From the NCBI GenBank assembly GCA_943735955.1, contig OX030955.1, positions 11,395,220 through 11,459,219 of the forward strand: a DNA stretch of 64,000 bases, given 5' to 3'. Origin of the DNA: Piscicola geometra. Its lineage: Eukaryota; Annelida; Clitellata; Hirudinida; Piscicolidae. The notes beneath the pieces were generated by a model. That model was not told the DNA's origin, ran no database searches, and saw only the letters and a program-made list of their open reading frames with translations. Shown here one piece after another: positions 33,701 to 42,748 of this stretch (position 1 is its first letter; each line of letters begins with the position of its first letter). The position numbers and the translations under genes are program-made.

Positions 33701-35081
33701 ACCCCAAAAAATGGAGCGATTTTAGCATTCCTGACTCTCTTTCCAGCATCTCGATCGAAGTCGAAGACAAACTTCTCCACGTGCACAAAGAAGTCCTTGC
33801 AATGTGGTCTCCTGTTTTTCATTTGATGTTCACTACTGACTTCAAAGAAAAAAAGGAACAAAAAGTTAAACTTCCCGGAAAGAAGGTAGAAGATGTAATT
33901 GCGCTTCTACAGTGTATTTACCCGCCTGGGGAGTCTGTAACAGGTTAGGGGAAAGGTGGATTGTGAATGGAAACGGAAGGAAACAGAGGATATGCGTGGA
34001 TGTAGAGATGAAGTGACCACAATTGTATTGCATCATACTACATCCTCATTTCATCACCCCATTACCACCTTTACCATAGACTCTAATGTGGATATTCTTT
34101 TGCCTCTGGTGGAAGAATATCAAATAGAAGAAATTAAGAAGAAGTGTGAAGGTTTTTATCTGCCATCATAACTGCTTTTTGTTAAATAAGAGATCTTCTA
34201 TTTTCATAGCTTTCATTTCGGCCCATTTTCTTTTACTTATTCATTTATTTTCCACTAACCACGCAGCTTTCCTTCTCACCAAAGAAGGCAGTGTCGAATT
34301 GTTGTTACTGGCACAGCAATATGGTCTCCAAAAGGTGAAGACTAAGTGTGTCGAGAAGGTATGGGCGGGTTGGTTGGTTGAAGGAGGAAGGAAAATAAAT
34401 CAAGAATTATAAACCTACTTGTAAATTTATATTATAAATCTAATCTATCACCTTTCAAACCAAAAAACATTTTAAAAAAAATAAATAACCTTCCCAAGGT
34501 CAAACTTCTGAAATTATCCGATATGGAAAAAGATCTTAGTTTTGACAAACTCGATCATGAGACTGTCAACTCTATTCTTAAGCAGAAGGTTGCTGCCTCA
34601 GAAAATGAGATCTTTCTCCATAAATGTAAAGTGGCTGAATTAGAAAATGAGGTCTCTCTCCATAAACGTAAAGTGGCTGAATTAGAAAATGAGGTCTCTC
34701 TCCATAAAGTTAAAGTGGCTGAGTTAGAAAATGAGGTTATTCTTCTTGAGCAGGAAGCTGATGATTCAGATGAAGTAAGTAGAAAGTTGGGTTGAATTTA
34801 AGAAATAAAAGAAAATAGGGTATAAAAGTAATTGGAAAAAAAAGATGGTGTTTGAAAAATTTAGGAATTAATCTTTTCTTTATCATCTTCTTTTTCCCAT
34901 TCATCACAACTAACCATCAAACTATATTGCCTAGATAATTGAGAGTCTAAAAGGTGTCATGGGCTCTATTTCATCGGACCCTACGAACCGAAAAGAAAAT
35001 TGCCCACATTCTGTTTGGAAAGCTTTCTGTTTATTATTTTTTAAACCTTATTCCTTTTATGAAGCACTTTCTCTTCATTGA
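30731..35081 (+). CDS. Double BTB/coiled-coil module protein
   Basis: Proposed exons, first module: 30731-30980, 31117-31188, 31304-31395 and 33383-33532. Second module: 33682-33943, 34080-34151, 34267-34358 and 34499-34774. Last exon: 34935-35081. All junctions have GT-AG and matching phase, giving 470 residues. Each module has a BTB/POZ domain (ISIEVEDKLLHVHKEVLAMW, SPVFHLMFTTDFKE, KKVEDVIALLQCIYPP), two helical exons (DILLPLVEEYQIEEIKKKCE; ELLLLAQQYGLQQLKKKCVE) and a coiled coil. In module 2 the coil is three 14-residue repeats of KVAELENEVSLHK type. BTB domains mediate dimers and cullin-3 or other assembly. Module 2 has no start codon of its own at the aligned place, favouring one gene; two genes or a recent local duplication remain possible. 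A further exon at ~35107-35184 (YFGICMECLNKFHRKVKN) may provide another 3' end. Confidence 0.65.
31760..31880 (+). repeat. 22-bp tandem repeat
   Basis: About five units of AAATAAATGTCAGAAATTTAAT, with decayed relatives (TATATCAAATGTAATAAAAA) to 32010. Confidence 0.9.
32020..32990 (-). pseudogene. Integrase of KRBA2/SCAND3-like type
   Basis: An rve-type DDE integrase read on the minus strand from three frames. 32880-32990 gives WVKSRGFQLISHAALGLEDV then a GTAAGT donor. 32574-32810 gives an HHCC-like spacer, VEDFFDIIHEVHVSKGLMR, with the usual CEPC replaced. 32174-32461 gives LQIDLIDMRHCRDGTYSWIG and LGTPKILHSDNGREF. After a frameshift near 32175, CPRNPKCQGLVEQGNATVEK follows. The three acidic residues of the DDE triad (QID, SDNG, VEQ) are all present. 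Such integrases are shared by Ginger DNA transposons and host-domesticated KRBA2-like genes; the flanking inverted repeats favour the transposon here. It is broken by the frameshift. Confidence 0.75.
34560..34774 (+). repeat. 42-bp coding repeat of the coiled coil
   Basis: Three near-identical 42-bp units encode the 14-residue ENEVSLHKRKVAEL repeat, two heptads each. The equivalent exon of the first module (33383-33532) has only one degenerate unit, so the repeat expanded after duplication. Confidence 0.85.
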
Positions 35082-35446
35082 CCACCCACCCTTAAACTCC
35101 CTTCAGTACTTCGGAATATGCATGGAATGTCTGAATAAATTTCACAGAAAAGTGAAAAATGCAAGTGATATATTCAACAAGAAGGTGTTCGAAGGTGGAT
35201 CCAGATAAGGTTCAAGGGGGGGAGGCACGAATTATTCTTGAATACTAGGATGAATCAATCAATCAAGAGTTGTGAATTTGCTTTGAGATATTAATCGCTA
35301 TAACTTTAACAAATCATTTTTTTCATTGAATTTTGTGAATAATAAAAAATTATTATTTAAATTAAAATTTATACAAAGGTTTTTTTATAATTTCACTCTT
35401 GTTTAAGTTCACTAGGTAAAGGTAATTAATATTTAGAAATCAAAAT

Positions 35447-35580
35447 AAACTTTATGAAATCTTGTTTCTCATTCCTTTCTGATCAAAACAGTGAAAGAAA
35501 ATTGAAAATCGATAAATATTTAGAAAAGTTATAGACGATTATATACTGTATAATACTGTGGCATGTTTTTCTTGCCCATA
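35447..35580 (-). repeat. CACTnTGGGnCC family MITE end
   Basis: Reversed, it starts CACTATGGGCAAGAAAAACA and continues with the AT-rich body seen in inverted form at 40230-40349. A second terminus was not found nearby. Confidence 0.5.
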
Positions 35581-35611
35581 GTGTAATTAGAAAGTTAATT
35601 TTTTTCTTCTA

Positions 35612-36680
35612 CTGTTGTTGCTGGTGCTGGTAGTTTTGTTGTTGTTGCAGATGCATGTTAAGCTTTTTTTGTTGGTAGCTCAGTTGGGGCTCATCTTTAG
35701 AGGACACAGCGTCGATGTAGGGGAAAAAGGAAGTTGGGGAGACTGTTGGAAATGAACGAGTTGGTGTTCTGTATGAAGTGGTGGCTTGGGGGGACAAAGG
35801 ATTCTCTGTACCACCATTGAAGATATGATTGAGAGTAATGTCTCTTCTGTTGTAAAAGTTTGTTAAAAGTAATTTTCAAAGTTTTTGTGACATTTTAAAT
35901 TAATCGAAAACATTTTTCTTCCACTATTTTGAAAATGTAAAACAAGAAAATCACTATCATCAACACCATGAAACGAAGCCAAACGCAAAGAAAATTGAAA
36001 GCAAATACCCACCCGAAAATTCAAACAAAAACACAAACAGCCCACCCGAAAAACTAATAAAAACATTGACAACCTACCCGAAACTTTCTGCACAAAGCTC
36101 GATGGCACGAATCCTCCATCGATTCTCTGCAGTAGAAGCCGTCCTGAAAGAGGCATCAGTGCTAATATGTTTCATATTATATTATTATTTTATTTTTATC
36201 TATTTTTTATATTATTTTTTCCAAATTATTTTTATTAATCTTCATCGAGCGGGTATAAAATGCCAGAAAGCCTAATTTTCCGCGGCACGATTAATATACT
36301 TTCCCAAACATTTTTGTTTACTGCCCATGAATTGTAGTTACTACTATCAACCATCAAAACCACCATCTCGACCACAAACATCACCACCACCACCACCTCA
36401 AGCACAGGCCCCCACCTCACCAAGTTTTCCCTAGATCACCAACGCCGAACGAAAGCTCAGCATCGTGGTTGTCATTCGGAGAAACTCGGGTCGGATCATA
36501 TTGGTACTTCGCTTGGAAAACTCTGGAAAAGTCTGCAACCTCCTCTCCTTCTTCCTCCTCTTCCTCTTCAGTGGCTTCGAGCTTGACGCTGGTTTTGTGC
36601 TTGTTGACGTCATTTTTGGGGTTGTTGTTGTGCTTGTTGTTGCGCTTGTTGTTGTGAAGGTTGTTGTTAATAATATTTTT
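35612..36680 (-). CDS. Putative RIMBP-like SH3 gene fragment, C-terminus
   Basis: Three minus-strand blocks look like exons. Block A (about 36440-36680) runs from an Asn-rich lead through a Glu run into VFQAKYQYDPTRVSPNDN and AELSF. The YDP, SPN and AEL-F spacing is that of RIM-binding-protein SH3 domains. Block B (36085-36133) reads RIDGGFVPSSFVQKVS after a CTGCAG acceptor, matching an SH3 C-terminal GFVPSxFV strand, and ends at G|GTAGGT. Block C (35612-35806) joins in phase and gives a Ser/Pro/Gln-rich tail ending in Gln runs and a stop. The middle of the SH3 (GDxI to DEDGFY) was not located confidently; DGFY residues occur before block B in another frame. RIM-BPs link calcium channels to active zones, but with no upstream exons in view this may be a relic. 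Confidence 0.35.
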
Positions 36681-36845
36681 GTCGTAGTTGTTTTTGATGG
36701 TGGATTAGTTGTCTTTTCTAAGATAGCGTGTATATGCTTTGTGTAGATCTAGTCGCTATGGCTGTTGAATATTGTTGTTGTTGTTGTAGTTATTGTTGAG
36801 TAAGTTGTTGTTGTAGTTGTTGTTGTTGTTTTAATTTGTTCAGTT
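36600..36845. repeat. (CAA/GTT)n-rich tract
   Basis: Interrupted GTT repeats, densest at 36770-36835. They lie directly at the 3' end of the minus-strand LINE at 36846 and may be that element's simple-sequence tail, later expanded. Confidence 0.7.
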
Positions 36846-38093
36846 TATTAGCAATCTGGAGAGAACAATCTCAACCAGCTTCGCTGCCTTGCCAGGCTCT
36901 TGTGTCAGTTCTCTTGTGTTTCTGCTCGGTCCGTGTATTGCCCTTTCAGGTTCCAGGACTGGACAGTCTGTCCAGAGATGAGTTTCTTGTCTCCAGGACC
37001 GTCTTGCAGAGTCTGCACATATCCTTTTGGCTTAGACCTATTCTATACTGGTAGGCTCTGATCGCCGGGTGGTGCCCAGTACGAAACCTGCTCAGATTGG
37101 TGCGAGCAGGTTTGGTGAACTCCTCCTCAGCTTTCTTGAGCCTGCTTTTGTAGATGCCATTCAGTCTGTCGTTACTGAAATGGATTTCTTGAGGTCTGTG
37201 ATTTGCGACTGCTTGGCAGATCCCGGATCTTGATAGGTATCGGTTGGTAGGAGTTATGTGTGGTTTACTTCCTGTAGCTACATCGGCATCAACTTCTTCG
37301 TTTCCGATCAAGGAGCAGTGGCTTGGTACCCATATGAAGAGGACCTTTTGTTCAGGTTGGCACACTGTGCAGCTAGCTCTGAGATTCGATGGAAGCCATT
37401 AATGAAAAAAGCGGCTTGCAGTGACACACAATCTTTGCCATGCTCCAGTCTTCTTTTACGCTCAACCATTTTAGAGCCTTCTCAACCGCAATTCTTTCAG
37501 TGTTCATTGAGTTACTCTTGGATTTGTATGTGTATTTGTTCCAGGTAATGACTTTTTGATCCCCTTAGTCCACCACCACCACTGCACCACCGTGCTTAGC
37601 CACTCCTTTCACTGAGCCGTCAGTGTATATGGTAAAGTCAGCTTCCCCTTCCTGAGAGATGGCATCTTTCGCTACTTCAAGTTGGATAAGGTCAAGGTCG
37701 TGCTTGCTGATGATGAGAGGTAAGTTGAACCAAGGCGGCTTGGGCTCGTGCACTGGTTCTTCTGAGAGAAGTGCCTTTGCCTGATGGATGAAATTGGCCC
37801 TCCAGCTGTTTTGTTTCAGCTTCTTGGTGATGTGTCTCTCCACAAGTGCTTACCCATTAAACAGCCCTTTTGAGGGAAGCTTTGTCAAACCTCGTCTCCA
37901 TGTTGTCGAGGTCTGCTTCGATAAGTACTGCTTCGGAGGGCGTTGTAGCTCTGAGAGAGGTGAAAATTTTAGCAGCACGAAGTTGGGCCCTCTCAATCTT
38001 GGCGATGTGGGTTTTGGGCGTCCAAGGTGTCCATGCAGGGCTGGCGTATTCCATTATGCTCCTTTGCAGTGCACAGTACACACTTCTAGCAGA
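36846..38093 (-). mobile_element. 5'-truncated LINE with RNase H domain
   Basis: Minus-strand blocks in order: the RT thumb region at 37857-38093 (RSIMEYASPAW, TPKTHIAKIERAQLRAAKI), 37565-37843 with the RNase H start DFTIYTDGSVKG, and 36946-37365 with WVPSHCSLIGNEEVDADVA, LSRFRTGHHPAI and a CRLC zinc knuckle. RT followed by RNase H and a terminal knuckle is the layout of I/R1/Jockey-related non-LTR elements. Frameshifts separate the blocks. Its truncated 5' end abuts hAT sequence at about 38094. Confidence 0.85.
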
Positions 38094-39880
38094 CAGATTA
38101 AAATTGTTATTTAAAAAATCATTCATAGGGCAATGTTCATAGAGGGGTTCTGATGTCCACCTTAATATCGACCATTTCAATTTGTTAGATGAACCAAAGT
38201 TAATGAATTTCTAAAGACTTCGAACATTAAATAATGTTGTGGTTAAATCAAACTAAAAGTTTCATATCGCATGACTGCCAAAATGAAATGCTGATGCTTT
38301 TAGCTTGTTCTATCCTTAAAAAATAGTTGGCACTGTTAATGCCGAATCAATCAGTTTAGTCTTGTGGTTGACAGCACACAAGACTGCAATGGGCTAGAGC
38401 AGGAATCGATATGCATTCGTTTTGATGATGAAGCTCTAAATGTTAGTGAACAGGTTATTGGTTTATTCAACCCACGACCGGAAAAACATTATCTGCTGTA
38501 GTAAAAGATGTTCTGATCAGAAATTTGCTTCCCATAAAAAACCTCAAAGCTCAGACTTATGACGGTGCTGCTAACATGAGCGTCCGATATTACGGTTGTG
38601 AGGCTATTATCAGCAGTGAGCATCCGCTTGCATTGTTTTTCCACTTTTCTGCACACTGTAAAAATCTTGTTGCCCAGCACACAGCTGCTGCAAATCCCTT
38701 TGTGAGAAATTCACTTCAGTTTGTCCAAGAGTTAGGTGCCTTGTACAATCGTTCAGGGAAGGTCAAAAAACAGTTTAGTGATGCTTCAGTGTCTCTTATA
38801 ATTGACTTTCCTGATGAACGACAATAAAAAGTATAGTATAAAAATTCTTTGTTCTACACGATGGCTGACCAGAGTATCTGCAGTGTCTTCTGGGCTTGAA
38901 CATTATGAAGTGGTACTTGTTAGCTTGGAATCATTTGCTTCCATTGGTACTGCTGATGAAACAGCTGTAAAGGCTCGAGACTTTTTTTCATCAGGACATT
39001 ACTACACTGGCCCTCAAGGTACAAGTCGTTGCAGTCAGCAAGTGCCACGGTCAGTGGAATGATTGCAGCGACTGATTCAGTTGTGCAAGAACTGCGTCGC
39101 CTACGACCAGATGAGCAGTTTAACGTCATTTTCAGAGATGTCAACAGTATGGATTTGGCATATGATCTCGAGCCGATTGCTGTACCTCGGGTGCAAAAGC
39201 CGCCACAAATGTATTGTGGGCTGGACCCAGCTTATGTAACAACAACACCAGAGGAACATTATCAAGCAGCATATTCCGCTGTCATAGACATTGCAATCAT
39301 GCAACTCACAGAAAAGTTCAATCGAGATTTTCCTGGTTTGCGTTCATACTTGCAGCTGGAGACAATGTTGCTAACTGGTGAAGTGAACCATGATATTTGC
39401 AAGCAGTATCGTGAGTTAAATGCAACAAGTCTTTGTTTACAGTTAGCTATGTTTAAAGACCAAAATGAATACAGAACTAACAAATGCCCAAACGCAAACG
39501 CACAAACGTTTAGCACAAAGGCAAAAAATAATGCAAGCTTTGAACCCGGAAGTCAGACATCTGTTTCCTTTAGGTTGAAAGATTGATCAGGTTGATGCTT
39601 GGGTGTCCAACAACGTCATGTACTGCAGAAAGATCTTTTAGTGCTTTTCGGCGTTTTAAGACTTGGTTGCGTGCAACTATGACACAGCCTCGCTTGACTG
39701 GCCGTTTGTCATGCACATCAGGATATACTTGGCAGTCTGGATTTAAGAAGTCTAGCAGAAGAATTTGCCAGTCGGTCAGACATTCGAAGGGGTCTTTTTG
39801 GAAATTCAAGTTAGCGAGCTGTAGGGAGAGAGCAGAAGGACAAGCAGAGAGGGTATTTTGTGTTATCTCAATATACACTG
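38094..39880 (+). pseudogene. Broken hAT transposase, ZMYM1-like, second copy
   Basis: The plus strand keeps LNVSEQVIGLFN-type sequence at about 38435, then NLLPIKNLKAQTYDGAANMS and FSAHCKNLVAQHTAAANPFV (38525-38827). Next come STRWLTRVSAVSSGLEHYEV, the region AATDSVVQELRRLRPDEQF to DPAYVTTTPEEHYQAAYSA (39029-39586), and TAERSFSAFRRFKTWLR (39583-39700). At least three frameshifts and one probable deletion near 39000 are evident. It is more complete than the copy at 126-1800 and in opposite orientation. Its 5' border is interrupted by the LINE at 36846-38093. Confidence 0.8.
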
Positions 39881-40349
39881 TGGGCCACACAAAATTTCCC
39901 ATTGTATATTTGTTTATAACTTTGGCAAATTTAAATCGATTTGTAATTTTTTTAACTTATTCGACTTAGAAATGAATGGAAAACAAGATGTTATAAAATT
40001 TATTTAGATTCCTCTAATATGCATTATCTTCCCCTAGTGTAACTAAAACAAGTGTGAAAATAGCGAAAAATGTAATGTCAAACACATATAAATGTAATAA
40101 CTTTTTTTTAAGTTTTAATTTGTAAGAATAAATTTTGACATTTGTTATTACTTATTTTTCGATATTTTCACCTTTGTCTCCGTTTCACAAGGTAAATGTA
40201 TTACATATTAAAAGGGTCAATATAAATGTTTATTAAATCTTGCTCCTTATTCATTTTTGAGTCAAATAGTGAAAAAAACTTAAAATCGCTTTACATTTGC
40301 CAGTTATATACAAATATACAGCGGCATGTTTTTTTGGACCCAGAGTGTG
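39877..40349. repeat. MITE with ~115-bp inverted repeats
   Basis: The left arm from CACTGTGGGCCACACAAAAT and the right arm, reversed, from CACTCTGGGTCCAAAAAAAC share TGTATATTTGT, ATAACT and TTTTTTT stretches over about 115 bp. A smaller inverted pair sits at 40048-40190. The termini resemble mariner-type ends, but flanking TA duplications are not clean. Confidence 0.6.
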
Positions 40350-40576
40350 TATTTATCTGTATGTTAGACTGGCTAACCCAATAAATTGTTTATTTATCGT
40401 TAGAGTTTCATCAACAGAATGAATAGATTTATTCCTGGTCTACCTAGTTAGTTATGCTATATATTTATGTTATATTGATATTCTAATTTTTAGTGAATTG
40501 ACATTTATATATACTTCTATAATATGATGACTGTAAAAACCAGATTGGCCGGACATTTAATTATTATTCATTTATC

Positions 40577-40645
40577 AATCAATCAATCAAATAGATTTCT
40601 ATAGCGCTCTTTCCTCAAATTCAAGAGCGCTAGTTTATTATTGCA
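40577..40645 (-). mobile_element. LINE 3' tail
   Basis: CAATCAATCAATCAAATAGA, then TATAGCGCTCTTTCCTCAAA and AAGAGCGC: the (ATTG)n-ended family, inverted. The surrounding 40350-41270 is AT-rich with no gene seen. Confidence 0.7.
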
Positions 40646-41274
40646 TTTGACACTATTGAAAGGAATTTCACTATTTTATTGGGACATAGGCATTGAGATG
40701 CAAATCTGTGAAAATTATTTTTTTAATAAAAAGAACTGATAAATAGATTTTTAAAAATAATAAAAGGATTTGGAAAACGTTTTCTCCACTCGTTCATGAA
40801 ATAATTGGAGAATATATATATATATAAATTAAATAAATGAAAGAATATAAGAATAACATTAATTGAATCTATAAGTACGCAATGCAAAACCTAATAATTA
40901 TTTTTCAAACCGCTAAAAACTATAAAAGTAAGTTAAACTTTTCTTCAAACTCGTGGACCGTGGTTATATATTAAGAGTGGTGGTTTTAATATTGGTAGGG
41001 TTGATGGCTAGTTTTAATTTAAATTATATAGATCAAAAATAATAAAAGTTATTAAAATCGTTAATGAAAAGAAAATATAGAAGTATTTTTATTGAATATC
41101 AAACTTTTTTTATAAATGTTTGGCGATACAAATATTAAAAGTTGATACAAAAATAATTTGCAATACAGCAAACAATACTAAATAGAATCGCTGGTAGTGT
41201 ATTGGCCGATACCGGTTCTTTGATTCCAACCCTGGGTAGGACCCCACAAGATTTTCAGCAGATCACCGCCCTTG

Positions 41275-41690
41275 TTTAGTATACCTGCAAGTTCTATTCC
41301 CTGTGAACGGAATTTTTCAACATGTAGTCATTTAACTTCAGACCCAAGATCATCTAATTTGAAAGCTAAAACTTTTGATGGTTGAACTCGTTTGAAAAGC
41401 AATAAAGACTTGATTGAATTACTCAAAAACAATGATTAACTTCAATATTTATTTTCAATAAGTATTTGAAATGTGAATCGATTTATTTTTAACAGAAATA
41501 TTCTCTGACTTTATTTATTTATTCAATAATTAATTTCAAGAAATTTTAAGACTAGCAAGTTTGGGACCAGTTAAACGGGACGTGACGAGAATCAAAATTC
41601 TGATGGCCCATCGGGAACGGGACAGGACCGGGAAGAAAATTCGGGAACGGGATGGGACTGGGAATAAAAAATCGTCCATGTCTGACCTCT
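41275..41690 (-). mobile_element. hAT fragment, CCCGTCCCG family
   Basis: The right end, reversed, is TAGAGGTCAGACATGGACGA followed by CCCGTTCCCG-type repeats. The left part, TATACCTGCAAGTTCTATTC CCTGTGAACGG, matches the interior of 16981-18418. The left terminus is lost. From here to 42748 only AT-rich sequence and a (TA)n run near 42445-42468 are seen. Confidence 0.7.
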
Positions 41691-42748
41691 AATTGAAACA
41701 CAGATGAGAAATGGGATGAAAGGTTACTTGATCAAAGTATGAAGGTCAGCACTTTGAACGCAAAAGTGCATCTACTCATACTCACTTGAAATATCGACTA
41801 CTGCTTCAGTTGTGTTCAGGCAATTAGCTCTCAGCATGTGCTGAAGATGACTCATTTTCACACTCGCACGGCGGCGTAAAAAGTATTTTGAAAACCTTTT
41901 AAATATTTAAATATACTTTGAATAAAATGTATCCAAAATATAGCTTTTTCTTTTTTGGCAACAGGCCATTTATGATAAAATAAACCTTCATAGCCCGTGG
42001 TTATTGAATTTAATTGAGCTTGTTAGCAAATTGTGAATGATAAATTATTTCTCATTCGTTTTCCAATTTTTATTCTTGCATGAGACTAACAAATAATGTA
42101 GCAAACTACATTCATCTACTTATTTGATGAACTACGAACAGGTCGATATGAAGAACAGTTGAGTGAGTTAAAAAATACTTTTGAAGGCTTTTTTGTGAGT
42201 TTGCAATCTAATAATAGGGTGCAAATAAATAAATCAGGCTGTTTATATAAGAATGAAAAGAGTGCAAATGATGAGTGAGAATTATCATTCAAACAACTTT
42301 TTTCAAATGAGGATGCAAATGATAGAAGTTTTAAATTACAAATTCTTGAAAGTTCCATTTTTTTGTCTATCAAGAAGCACCTTCAGAATTCAATCAATAG
42401 TATTGAAAAAATTGATTGTATCAAGTTTATTTATAAAATAATACATTATATATATATATATATATATACTATACAAATATTAATATTTATGTGATAAATT
42501 AAAAAGATAGAATTAAGCTTTAAAATTTACTTCTTAACCCAGCACTACAAAGAAACACATGCTCGCATAAACAAGTGACTGTGTATCATAATCATTTGTC
42601 GAGCAATCATGTGTTCTATAAGATCTGTAATTTTGTCAGAACCTTTGATAAGTTCAAAAGTATCTTCTGGCGTTACATAATTTGAAATTTTGATATTTTA
42701 CAGAATATAAGTCGGCTTCTAATTAATTAAAGTGATAAATTTGAAAAA

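Noticed and set aside
36235..36746. Val- and Leu-rich frames as membrane proteins
   Set aside because: They arise from GTT/CAA-rich repeats and overlap better-supported minus-strand blocks.
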